Assembly: GCF_001540865.1 (NCBI RefSeq)
Contig: NC_033636.1
Coordinates: 2,116,162-2,180,161, forward strand
Reading direction: 5' to 3'
DNA from: Ananas comosus
Taxonomy: Eukaryota > Streptophyta > Magnoliopsida > Poales > Bromeliaceae
DNA: 64,000 nucleotides
Shown: in pieces, positions 11,484-22,708 of the stretch
Numbering within the stretch: position 1 is the stretch's first letter
How the letters are laid out: the number at the start of each line of letters is the position of its first letter
Translations under genes and position numbers: made by a program
Notes under the pieces: model-generated
Told to the model about the DNA's origin: nothing
Seen by the model: the letters and a program-made list of their open reading frames with translations, nothing else
The model's database searches: none

Positions 11484-11832
11484 CATAGTTAGTTAATTCG
11501 GATTCGGCAAAAATTTGGTACGGATATTATATGCATAAAATTCGTTTTCTAATTTTTAAATTTGTTGAAAAATTCAGCTTAAAAAACAGCTTCGGTATAA
11601 AATATAAAATATAAGATATAAAATATAAGATAATTTATATTTAAAAATATAAATTATAAATTTTTTATTCATATTTTTAATAATTCGGCAATAATTCGTG
11701 AATTATTCGCGAATAATTCGGCTGGCCCAAAAATTCGCGAATAATTCACTTTCTTTGGAAAAATTTCGTAAACGGACTGTTTAATTTGAATTTTCAATAA
11801 TTCGCGAATAATTCACGAATTTACTAACTAGG
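11484..11832. mobile_element. hAT-like MITE with TTCGCGAA palindromes
   Basis: The inverted ends are CATAGTTAGTTAATTCG and the complement of CGAATTTACTAACTAGG. The flanks CTTGTGAC and CTTGTGCT (11476-11483, 11833-11840) are an 8-bp target duplication with two mismatches. The right half repeats the palindrome AATTCGCGAATAATTC three or more times. No coding capacity. Confidence 0.68.
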
Positions 11833-11840
11833 CTTGTGCT

Positions 11841-13115
11841 CCCACTTTTTAGATATAATAATATGCTTGGGTATACCCTGAGGTTTAAAACAAAAACGAG
11901 CTCATAAAAAGTCAGAAAAAAAAAAAGCTAAAATACAGAACACTTTACTTTACTGTAAATATTTGTTTTTTCACTTTTCTTTTTTCACTTTCGAAAATCT
12001 ATATTTTAGTCCCTCAAAATTCTAAGTTGATGCATTTAGACTTTCTCTATTAGGATTCCTTCATTATTTCGTCTATTTTTTTATAATTTATATTCAAAAT
12101 ACTCTTAACAATGATATAAATTTATATAAAAAAAATTTTCGTTATAGAAGAAATAATGGTAATTTGGTTCTTTCTCCCTTTTCATTAATATCGTAATCCT
12201 CAAAAAATATTTTTAAAATTTTAAGAAGGCAAAATATAGGTGTTTGAAAGCTAGTAAAAAATAAAAAAGTATTTACAGAAAATTTTTATGTATTTTAGCT
12301 TTTTTTTAACTATAATTTATTTAAATATTTTTATAAACTAAATATTAGTGTGTAAAATTTACACTCCGTTTTAGGTGCACAAGCTGACACGTGACCATCT
12401 CAAAATGGGCCAAATGTTGGATTGTTGAATTGTCACACAATTTGCTCCGGTTTTTGTTCTTAAATGCATGTATCAAGGTTCGAACCACCGACTTCTTTAT
12501 TATATTTATGAGAGATTAATTTGTACAGTATAGATCAGCATATTAGTGGCAAGAGAGATTTTCAACAATAATTTAAAAATAGAGTCGAACCACCCAATTC
12601 GACCTGCCTGACCGTGACCTAGTCTATATAGTGGTCCGGTTCAACTCTTTGAACCAGATAAGCCAAAAATCGCTTTGGCTCGTTAGAACCGCTGAACCAA
12701 TCTAATTTTCATCAAATTAGCCTAATTTTTTTAATCAAGTCATATTAAAATTCAATGGCTTACAATTAATTTAGCTGATTTTATTTTTTTTAGTTTAGAT
12801 TAGTCTCGTAAAATATAAAACTTGAATACTTTATATTTACTATAAAATAAAATTAAAAATAATACTAATTAAATATTTGTGATGTTTTGCTGACGTTACA
12901 TATTGAATTAGTGGTGCTTAGTCATACTTTTGAGTTGTTATTTGACCTGATTTTTAAAACATTAGGTTTTATGGCTTGTGGAATGCGTTTCCGGTTGATG
13001 TTCATCCTTTCGTTGACGTAGGAGGAAGTATGGTGTGTCACACTTACACCATATCATCAGTAATAAGTCAATCACAACTCTTTTTTTTAAAAGAAAAATA
13101 TAATAAAAATAATAA
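11841..13115. other. AT-rich intergenic DNA, no gene
   Basis: A stretch near 13030-13105 ('cacacttacaccatatcatcagtaataagtcaatca...') recurs in diverged form near 24555-24630, so it is an unclassified dispersed repeat. Nothing else could be identified. Confidence 0.5.
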
Positions 13116-15083
13116 GGCCAATTTGCATAAAAAAAATTATAAATTTTGAGCTTTTGCAAAACTGGGCCGCCTTTTTTGATTTTGCAGATTCGGTTCGAAT
13201 TTTCAGCAAACTGACCAAAATATTCTTATTATTTTTTCTCTCTCCTCTTCTTTTCTCTCGTTCATTTTTTTTCTCTCACCGAAAAAAGCAGCGGAGGCAG
13301 AGGCCGAGGCGGAAACGGCCCGCCTCGCCTCTCACCTTTATGCTCTCGCCCTTGCCTTTGCCCTTGCCCGTGCATCCCCCACCTTTCTCATCTCCGACCT
13401 CGTCGAGGTCGCGTCGCGACTCTTTTTTTTTTNTCCTCTCCGACTCTCCTTCACCATCTCCGACGACTACGCTTCTCTCATCCTTCCCCGCCCTTCTCGT
13501 CCTCTCCCTCTCCCTCCTTCTCTGCCGCCTCCGACGGTGACGTATCTTCGCCGATGCCGACACCGTGGAGGTTACTGCTGCGCTGCAGCCTCGGAGTGGA
13601 GGGTCCTTAGCGGCGTCGTCACCGTCGCCGTGGTCGTTGGCAGAGAGGAGTGACAAAAAAAAGAAATTATAGAAGAAGCGAGAAAAAAAATAAAGATAAA
13701 AAATTACAGAAAAAAACGATGAAGATAAAAAAATTGTACCGTTAAAATAAAATTGTACTGTTTTAAAATAACGTTGTACTATTATGGATATAAGTTGCAC
13801 TACTTAAGATATAAACTGCAGCTTTAAGATAAAAATTACACTCTTTAAAAAAAAATTACACTTTTTGGGAGATATTTACACTGTTTTTTTCTCTCATTGC
13901 ACTCTTTCAGATATAAACTGTATCCATTAAGATAAAAGTTATACTCTTTAAACGAAAGTTGTACTTTTTGAGAGATATTTACACTTTTTTTCTCTTGTTG
14001 CACTCTTTAAGATGTAAACTGCACCTCTTTAAGAGATATTTATACTGTTTCTTTTCTTGTTGCACTGTTTCTTCTCTTGTTACACTATTTTCTTCTCCTA
14101 AAGGGTGCAGTTTAAGAGGAGAAACAGTGTAATAAGAGAACAAATAATACAACAAGAGGAAAAATAGTGCAACAAGAGAAGAAACAGTATAAATATCTCT
14201 TAAAAGAGTGCTGTTTACATCTCAAAGGGTGCAATAAAAAAAAAAATAGTATAAATATCTCTCAAAGAGTGCAACTTTCGTTTAAAGAGTATAACTTTCA
14301 TCTTAATAGATGCAGTTTACATCTGAAAAATTGTAATAAGAGGAGAAACAGTATAAATATCTTTTAAAAAATGTAATTTTTATTTAAAGAGTGTAATTTT
14401 TATCTTAAAGTTGTAGTTTACATATTAAGTAGTGCAACTTATATCTATAATAGTGCAACGTTCTTTTAAAACAGTATAATTTTTTTTTTAACGGTGCAAT
14501 TTCATCTTCATCTTTTTTTTCTATAATTTTTATCTTTATTTTTTTTTCTTACTTTTTCTATAATTTTTTTTTGTCACCCCTCTCTGCTAACGGACATGGC
14601 GCCGGCGACGACGCTGCTAAGGACCCCCTGCTCCAAGGCTACAGTGCCACAGTGACCTCCACGGTGTCGGCGTTGGCGAACATGCATCGTCGTCGAAGGC
14701 GGCAGAGGAGGAGGAGGGAGAAGGAGAGGACGAGAAGGGTGGGGAAGGATGAAAGAGGCGTCGTCGTCGGAGGCAGGGAAGGAGAGTTGGAGAGGGAAAA
14801 AAAAAACAAGAGTCGCAGCGCGGCCTCGGCGATGTAGAATGAGGGCAAGGGCGAGAGCATGAGGGTAAGAGACGAGACGAGCCGTTTTTGCTTCTGTCTC
14901 TGCCTCCACTGCCTCTTCGGCAAGAGGAAAAAAAAATGAACGAGAGAAAAAAAGATGAGAGAGAAAGAGGAGAGAGAAAAAATAATCAGTTTGTTGAAAA
15001 TTCGGTCCGAAGCTGTAAAATAAAAAAAAGTGGCCTATTTTTATAAAAGCGCAAAATTAGTGAATTTTTTATACAAATTGGCC
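13116..15083. mobile_element. 1.97-kb foldback element
   Basis: Almost the whole element is one imperfect inverted repeat. It starts GGCCAATTTG and ends CAAATTGGCC, flanked by TAA on both sides (13113-13115, 15084-15086), which fits a PIF/Harbinger-like 3-bp target. Each arm has a GC-rich segment (about 13280-13640 and 14575-14925) and then AT-rich DNA in which 'tgcactcttt' or 'agagtgca' words repeat every 20-35 bp; the centre is near 14100. The long ORFs across the GC-rich arms are low-complexity Arg/Ser/Leu-rich products of the repeat and not genes. Base 13433 is N. Confidence 0.8.
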
Positions 15084-16925
15084 TAAAATAAATAAATTTT
15101 AAAAATTAATTTTATTGATTAAGAACGTGACATTACTAATATAATCAACTTATTTTAAATACACAAGGGCCTCGGGACCAACAATATGCAGGGACTGAAC
15201 CACATGTATGATGATTGACTAGAAAAATAATATTAATAAAGAGAAATAATTCTAATAGTTTTTTATTTTTTACAATTTGAGAAAAGTGACAAAAAAAGAT
15301 TGGCTCACCCGAAAAATAAAATAAAATAATTGTTTGGTTGATCTAATAATGTAAGTTAAGCTAATTAAAGCATTATACAATCCATGTTTTGGGCCTATGA
15401 AATCATATCATTGAATATAAATTAGACACACTTGCGAAAAAAAAAAAAAAGAGCAAAGAAACAAAAAATGTATGAAGAGCCCCCTCAATTATAAGACATT
15501 TTGAATTGACCATGCCGACTTTATTTTTTAATAAAACCTTCTCAACTTTTTTTTTTTTTTTTATAATTAAGTGATTTATTATTTTTTTTAGAACTCCAAG
15601 TTAGAGTTTGGAGTGTTTTGTCATGGAGATTCGCTCGTTTAGTCCGTGCGACGTTCGCCTTCTTTCGTGAAGTGAATAAGTCTATCTCTTTACTTGCTAA
15701 GTCAGAAGCTGATCGTCCGAAAACTAAATACAAGAGAGAGAGAGTTTGAGGAATATTATATATTGATAGAAGTTGAGAGTACAACTGATTTTTTAATAAG
15801 AGTGGATGGAGGCCACATCCTTATATAGGCCACTCGCCACCCAAGCTACAAATGAAAAGATGCCAAGTGACGCATAACTATATGGTAAAAGAAGGATGCT
15901 ACGTGCTCATAGGAAACTACATTTATTGCCCATCTAGAAATTTTTAGGGACTCTTGACCCTGCAGCATCCGCACCATCAATCTTAATATCCGCGTAGAAG
16001 CTTATAGAATGTCCCAGCAAAACCTTCGACAGAATAGTTCTTCGGAGATTAGGCCGCTGTCAAGGAGAAGTCAGCAGAAAATATTTTGTTCGTAACAGTT
16101 TACTGACTATTGAGGATCATCGTTGAATTGAGAAAGATTGTGGGATTATTTTTACTGAGAATTTGATCTCAAAAGTTGTAATGATGTAAAGATGTTCGCT
16201 GCTTAAAACTTGATTGATTGCTTCGCAAGTGGTGGAGTGGCGGCTTGTTTATCTTTTTATGCATGTTGTTTTATTTGCGAGATTTTTTTTCTTTTCTTTT
16301 TACGGAGTTGTTTGCCTGGTATGAAATTTTAGTTTGATTTAGAGAGTTGTCGACTCAAATGTTTACATTATATTCCTTAAAGGAATTGAATTGCATAAAA
16401 AATCACCATATATTCTGCGGTCAATAAAGAGATAGATTTTAATAAAAAAAAAATTGAAAATTTTCCTAAATTCATTATTAATTTTGTCCAATTTAATAAT
16501 TTTAGTTACTTCTAATAAATAAAATAGATTAATAGAGTTATCAAACTTGATAAAGTTTTAATTTCACTAAATGTAAAAAATTTAAATTAAAAAAAAAATA
16601 GAAATTGAGATGACATTGTAAACAAGTCTATTTCAAAATATCCTAAATTTTGGCAGACGGACAGATTGGACAACCCGCAGACGGGTCATCGTATTTGCGG
16701 GTTAAACAGATACGGATAAAATTCACTCGTAAGTTTTTGGATAGCCAACATCTTTACTAATACTAGCGAGCAAGTGGACGAGCAGGTATGCGGGTTACCG
16801 ACAAGGTACTTTTTTTTTATTTTTTTCTTTTTGTTCTTATAGTTTTCAAACACAAATAACATGTATATATTTTTTAAAAGATCAAAATATAATTTATTAT
16901 TAAAAACAACACATTAAACAACAGA
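15084..16925. other. Intergenic DNA with possible LTR remnants
   Basis: The block at about 15575-16130 has LTR-like mixed content ('cttatataggccactcgcc', internal inverted words) but no paired repeat or TG/CA ends that I could match. No gene recognised. Confidence 0.4.
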
Positions 16926-17439
16926 CACTACAACATAATTAGGTTATAGGGACACATGTTTGGGACACTTTTGAGTAAGTGTCCCATTTATGCTAAAACT
17001 TAGAAACACACCTACTAATGCCTAAATATAAAGCCCAATCCAACAAAAAATAAAAGATTACTTTACTGAACCCACCACACCCAGTCCAATTGGCCCGATT
17101 ACAAACAGAAAAGAAAAAAAAAAGAAAAATCAATTACCATCTTGTCTTCTCTCTTCACTCAATCCACTGAAATTCTAGACGAAGAGCCTTTACTGTCGTC
17201 CTTCTCCGCCACCGCAATTAACGAGATAGAGTTTCGGCGGTTGCTAAATGCTTAAATAAGTGTTAGTAAATTAGCAGCACACTTTTAGGTTATAGCGACA
17301 CTCTTTAACTGTCACTATATACCTAGCGACCCCACATATAGCAACACTTTTTAAAAGTGTCGGTAATTTTAGCTAGCAGCACTTTTTTGACATGTACCTA
17401 TATTTAAAAGTGTCGCTATAGACCGTTTTTGTTGTAGTG
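16926..17439. mobile_element. Non-autonomous CACTA (En/Spm-type) element
   Basis: It starts CACTACAACA and ends TGTTGTAGTG. Subterminal words of the type TATAGCGACAC and AGTGTCGCTATA recur near both ends in opposite orientation, as in CACTA elements. The 514 bp have no transposase. The flanking triplets (aga/ata) match only in part. A GC-richer stretch at about 17140-17240 may be captured DNA. Confidence 0.78.
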
Positions 17440-18111
17440 ATAATAAAGAAAAAAAAATGACACCAGTAGAAATTAGTGTGAGAATTTTGAGGAAGGATAT
17501 GTAAATATGGATCTCTATGGGTACCCGTGGGTTATTAAAAAATGCATATAATTTGAAAAGCACCTTCCATTTCACCCCAAAAACTTTAGATAATGTAAGA
17601 GAAATTAATAATCATACCCATAAATTTATGAATAACCTGTATATTCCGTGGGTACAGATTTAGGTTGGCGAATCTATGCCCAGGCAACCAAGTCTATATG
17701 GTCTATAGATCTATGCAATAATTTTCCTGAGTGGGCATATCCAATCTCCATCCTAAGTCACCCATGTCATGATATGTCATTATCATGCATCAGTGTCCTT
17801 TTTTCATTGGCCTTTTTTTGCATAAATATTGTTGGATTTTATTCAATAATAAATTTTAATAATAACAAATAAATTTGGAATTTAATTTATCACTTAGTAA
17901 TTTTAGGTTATAATTGAATTTAAAATAACTCAAGTCAAATCGGAATTGATCAAAGATAATCATTCAATCAAATTGTTTAAATTGATCCGAACAACATCAA
18001 ATTGTAACAAATTGGATGCAAGTGCCACAACAATAATTTGAAGGACTTCTTTGTAATTTATTGGATTTGAGCCGGCCAATCTAGTCAAGTTGAGATTAAC
18101 GTCAAATTAGT
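17440..18111. other. AT-rich intergenic DNA, no gene
   Basis: No supported ORF or identified repeat border. Confidence 0.5.
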
Positions 18112-18878
18112 CATTATTTTTAATATAGTATGAAAGAGATTTGATATATGGTATAAATTCAAAAATAATTTTATTATGGCATAATTAAAAAAAATATGAA
18201 ATATGATATAAATGAGTTTTATAAGTATGGAATTAATTCAAAATCTTTTTTACAAATGTGGAATTAATTCAAAAAGTTTTACATTTGTAGTATTAATTAA
18301 AAGCATTGTACGAATCTAGTATAATTTCAAATGAACTTTTCAAATGTAGTAATATTTCGCCCCCTGCCGTTAGTAATCCGTTAGGGTTCCGTTTATAAAA
18401 TATTATTGTATTTTTTTATGCCAAAAATATCTTCAGCCTTCTCTTCTGTGAACATGGTGAGGGGCAAATTGGTGAGGGGCAAAATTGTCATTTTATCATC
18501 ACAGTTCACACCATGCCCCACTGTGAACATTTTTTATTTTATAATGGGGTAAAGTGTATGTTTTTTAATGACCGGGGGGGAAAGTGAAAAACCGGATTTT
18601 GACAGGAATGTTTTCTGTAATTTAGCCTTATTTTTAATATAGTATGAAAGGGATTTGATATATGATATAAATTCAAAAATAATTTTATCATGGCATAATT
18701 TAAAAAATATGAAATATGATATAAATGAGTTTTATAAGTATGATATTAATTCAAAAGCTTTTTTACAAATGTGGAATGAATTCAAAAAGTTTTACATTTG
18801 TAGTATTAATTAATTAAAAGCATTTTACAAATCTAGTATAATTTCAAATGAGCTTTTCAAATGTAGTAATATTTCAAA
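18112..18878. repeat. Direct repeat of about 250 bp around a 270-bp spacer
   Basis: The segments 18112-18357 and 18629-18878 are close copies ('agtatgaaagRgatttgata' through 'caaatgtagtaatatttc'). Within each copy, phrases such as 'ttacaaatgtggaat' and 'ttcaaa' recur at short period. The spacer has a different composition and contains 'gaggggcaaa' twice plus a palindromic 'acagttcacac...actgtgaac'. It reads either as tandem duplication of about 517 bp or as a spacer element inserted between two units. Confidence 0.75.
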
Positions 18879-20039
18879 TGTGGTATGAATTCAAATTTAT
18901 TTTGAAATTAATTCAAATACATTTACAAATATAGTTAAAATTTAAATTAAATCAATTATACTTTAATCATGCCTTTATTCTATTTTTGAAATGATGGCTA
19001 GCATATTTAAAGAGGAGCTTGGATGTTGTTTGATGTACACAGCTTCAGAAAAATTTTTCAGGTCCTAATTGTTCTTTTAATTTACAATTGTGAGCTTTAT
19101 TGAGAAATCGTAATATAAGTTTTGTAAAGTGTGATTGTAAGTGGCTTTGGTCTTGCCCTGTTTAAAAGGCTAAGTGATAGTAATTAAATCGGTACCTGAA
19201 GGAGAAAAAGAATTGGATTGGAGTAAGCAGAAGGCCGAACCAGGATAAATCATCTATGTCATCTGCTTTTGATTTCTTTCTTTTATTTAGTTGTGTAATT
19301 TTTATCTTGATTTATTTTTACTTGAGTTTTTCTTTTTAGTTGCCATTTGATCTGTTAAAATCGGAACGCCGAAAAATAGATCCAGAAAATAACTTAATGC
19401 AAGAAAAGAAAAGATAAGCGGAAAGAACACACCGACATTTACGTGGTTCGGCCAACGGCCTACGTCCACGGGCGAAGACGGAGCAAATAATTTTATTAAT
19501 GTCGAAAAGGCGGAGTACAAGAAAATCTCTCAAAAGACCAAAACTTAATTAGATCCGAAACGCCGCAACAAGCAACTCCAAAGCGGCTTCTCTCTCAACC
19601 CGTACGGACCAAAAATGGCCTTAATTTGCCGGCGGCTTGGCTCTCTCTAATACGCAGTGCACAATAGCTTCATCTCGGCTCGGGTCACGACACGCAAGAA
19701 TGCACGATACACCATGGGTTGGGTTGACTTAATTTAATTAAGCACCAACAGAGTACCCTGAGCGGAGCACCAAGAGCAACCCCTTAATTAATTTGCTTGG
19801 CCCTTAATTTGGTCGCTGCAGGAGTTCCGGCTCCTCAATGCTCTATATATATAATATATATTAGAGCCTTAATTGGAGTCGGATTATACCAAATTAATTT
19901 GAGTCTGACTCAAATTAAATATTACCAAATTATATAATCCTCATTAGATTAGGATTTAACTTCAACTTAGATAATTACAAATCTAAACCAAATATAACAT
20001 GATCCTTCAAATATTTCACTCATTTTATGTTTTTGTAAA
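18879..20039. other. Intergenic DNA with LTR-like segment
   Basis: The sequence near 19436-19480 (ACGTGGTTCGGC ... GCCTACGTCCACGG) matches a phrase common in plant copia LTRs. No partner LTR or internal coding region is visible, so it is probably a fragment or solo LTR with unclear borders. Confidence 0.45.
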
Positions 20040-20055
20040 AGTGCACTATTTGGGA

Positions 20056-20345
20056 GAGGTAAAGAGGGGAGAGAGAGAGAGGCGTTGAGAGAGTGAGAGA
20101 GAGACGATGAGAGAGAGAGAGAGGCGGTGAGAGAAGAAGAGAGAGAGGAGAGAGAGAGAGAGCGGCGCTTCCGCGTTGAGAGAGTGAGCGAGAGACGATG
20201 AGAGAGAGAGAGGCGCGGTGAGAGAGAGAGGCGGTGACAGAGGGAGAGAGAGAGAGGCGAGAGAGAGAGACAATGAGAGAGAGAGAGAGAGGCGGTGAGA
20301 GAGAGAGAGGCGGTGACAGAGGGAGAGAGACAGAGAGTGGCGCTT
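20056..20345. repeat. Long purine-rich GAGA/GGCGGTGA tract
   Basis: About 290 bases are nearly all A/G, made of GA runs broken by GGCGGTGA, GACGATGA and similar words. The reading frames through it (Leu/Ser-rich on the minus strand) are repeat artefacts. Such tracts can adopt triplex (H-DNA) structure. Confidence 0.85.
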
Positions 20346-20764
20346 CGGGTATGGACGGGGCACGGAAAGGGAGCCATCCGATGGAAAAAATGGACGGCGC
20401 AGATTAATCTCTGTTGAAAGGTTGGTTTTGGAAGGGGAATGAGAGCGTGGCAGAATAGAAGTCCCAAATAGTAAGATTGTATAGATTTTATACATTCGGT
20501 CCGATTTGTTTAGAAATTCGACAAAAATCTTTTTATCAGGACTATTCGCATAGACCGAGACAATAGGCTGGCAGCAGTGGGAGTACGACACCTTTTTATC
20601 AGTTCACGCAAAAATCTTTTTTTCATTGGTTCTTCTTACCGTTGATTGTTGTGTGAAAAAAATTCCAAATAAAAGATAGGCACAAAAATAATGCATGATC
20701 CTATTAAATAGAGTAAGTAATTTTCAAATGGGATTGTGCAGCATTTTATAGTGCAACAAAAGAG

Positions 20765-20930
20765 ATTTTTTTATTTTTTATTTTTTTTTTGAGAAATAGG
20801 TAGCACGCTATCCGCTTCGCTTATTTCATTTAGAAATAAATTCAGCTAGAAATGTGAATCAATTGGGATTCGAATTTGGGTCTCGGGTACTAACCACGAA
20901 GTCCTTTGCCACTTGCTCTAGGGACGATCG
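20765..20930 (-). mobile_element. SINE with 14-bp target duplication
   Basis: On the minus strand the head reads CCCTAGAGCAAGTGGCAAAG (A-box-like), followed by a B-box-like GATTCGAAT segment (on the plus strand, near 20868), and it ends in a poly-A tail (poly-T at 20765-20792 here). GTGCAACAAAAGAG flanks it exactly at 20751-20764 and 20931-20944, which fixes the borders. Transcribed by Pol III by family analogy; no ORF expected. Confidence 0.85.
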
Positions 20931-21185
20931 GTGCAACAAAAGAGTTAGCTAGTGCAACAACCTACTGCAAGTCTGCAACCATCGTTCGAGAACATCAGTG
21001 GGTTCAACTTTAAACAACGAACATATAGAACATGGAATTGCGAACGTCAAAAATAGCAAACACAAATTATCATACAGATGCGACATTTTAACTTTTTTTA
21101 AAAAAGTTGCACAATTTGAATGTCTCTTACATATATGGTTCGATGAGCACTCACACCATTTAATTACTAATATTTTGTATATCTC

Positions 21186-21345
21186 ACGAACCGTCCCTAG
21201 AGCAAGTGGCAAAGAACTTGATGGTTGGTACCCGAGGTCCCAAATTTGAATCCTAGTTGATTTATATTTTCAGCTAAATTTATTTCTAAATGAAATAAAC
21301 GAAGCGGGTAGCGTGCTACCTATCTCTCAAAAAAAAAAAAAAATC
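21186..21345 (+). mobile_element. Second SINE of the same family, opposite orientation
   Basis: The head (CCCTAGAGCAAGTGGCAAAG), a B-box-like 'aaatttgaatcc', and the body ending 'gctacctatctctc' plus an A15 tail match the SINE at 20765-20930 in reverse. The two stand head to head about 255 bp apart and form a large inverted repeat. The exact target duplication is not clear. Confidence 0.8.
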
Positions 21346-21387
21346 AATATTTTTTTTATGGTGCACTCTATTTATACATGTTATAAA

Positions 21388-21764
21388 TGTAACGACCCGA
21401 CACGCTAGCAACAATAACTCATTGGGTCCAAACCACCGGGCCCAAAATGCTTAAGCCGGGTTATTATTACTAGCGTGTAGGCCTCATATAAACTGATCGA
21501 AATCAGTAGAGATTTTAGAGGTGGCTCCTACCAAATCCGTTGGTGTAGCACTTTGTCCCACATAGCACTTAGCTTTCACACTTCTAGCCGGTATTCGTCT
21601 CTGATACTATTTGTAATGACCCGACCCGCTAGCAACAATAACTCGTTGGGTCCAAACTACCTGCTCAAAATACTTAAGCCAGGTTATTATTACTAGCGTG
21701 TAGGCCTCATATAAATTGATCGAAATCAGTATCCCATCCAATGTGGGATTATTGGAGCGTTACA
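21388..21764 (-). mobile_element. TRIM retrotransposon, copy C (internally shortened)
   Basis: Reverse orientation, from TGTAACGACCCG to GGAGCGTTACA, with a perfect 5-bp duplication ATAAA on both sides. The LTR at 21612-21764 is 153 bp; the left LTR lacks its outer segment (the part with 'cccatccaatgtggga'). An internal block 'ttctagccggtattcg' matches copies A and D. Confidence 0.85.
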
Positions 21765-22239
21765 ATAAAATAGTGCAATTTCTATTTTAATTGTGCAATA
21801 TTTTACTAATTAGTGCATATTTCTCTTTAATTGTGCATTATCTCTCTTTCGTTAACTCTTCTGTTGCGCGACTTCATCAAAATGTTGTACAATTTGAGAA
21901 TTTCTTACTCTATTTAGTAGGATCTTGTGTTATTTGTCGTCCCCAACCTATACAAACCCACTTTTTAATATTTATAATGTGAAAGAGCTTCAAATAATTT
22001 AATTTCTAGATGGTAAAATCAAGATTTTTAAAATCTAGATAGTTATTTCTAAGATCTAAAGTTCACGTTAGGATATATGTGTTTCATCGAAAGTGAAAAA
22101 GGGTGAAGTGATTTTTGTCCGTACATGTCTACTTCCGTTACTTGGTACATTTTTACTTCACCTTCGGCGGAAACTCAAAGCCTCCAAAATATTATAATTG
22201 ACTTTGAAAAAAAAATAATACAATATTAACTACGAAAAA

Positions 22240-22708
22240 TTGAATCCAAGTTCTTGACCCGTAGGAGCCATTTTTAGAGCTAGGTTAGGTTTTAAATGGA
22301 GGATGTAAAAAGAGTTAAATATAAGCCCATAAACTCGCAAGAGCCACTTCTTAAATCCGTAGGAGGCGTTTTTCTTGAACTCGTAGAAGCCACCTTTAAA
22401 AAATCAAAGTTTAAACAGGGGATGAAAAAAGAGTTGAATATAAGCTTTTGAACCCGCATGAGCCACCTCTTCTTGAACCTGCAAGAGTCACCTCTAGGCG
22501 TAAGGATCTAAACGTAGGATGGAAAATTGATTGACTATAGGAGACCACACACATTCTAGCTAGACATCAGGAACTAAACGTAGATGGAAACGAAATTGAA
22601 TATAAAAAATAATATATCCTAATAATAATAATTAAATTTAATTATTTTTTAAATTAATAATTTAAATGTAAATAAATTATTATTACTGGTTGATCGGATC
22701 GTTACAAT
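22240..22708 (+). mobile_element. Degenerate TRIM-family fragment
   Basis: It repeats phrases of the TRIM internal region ('gaacccgtaggagccacctct') three to four times in diverged form and ends 'ttattattactggttgatcggatcgttaca', the TRIM LTR end. No intact 5' LTR or target duplication. Confidence 0.55.

Noticed and set aside
13154..13800. Long ORFs on both strands in the left GC-rich arm of the foldback element
   Set aside because: They are low-complexity Arg/Ser/Leu-rich frames, recur inverted at 14571-14923, contain an N, and have no splice context or recognisable domain.
20046..20591. Ser/Leu-rich ORFs of 166-181 codons on the minus strand
   Set aside because: They arise from reading CTCTCTC repeats opposite the purine tract.
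21186..21260. Functional tRNA gene
   Set aside because: The A- and B-box-like blocks lie in a longer SINE with a poly-A tail and no cloverleaf could be drawn.
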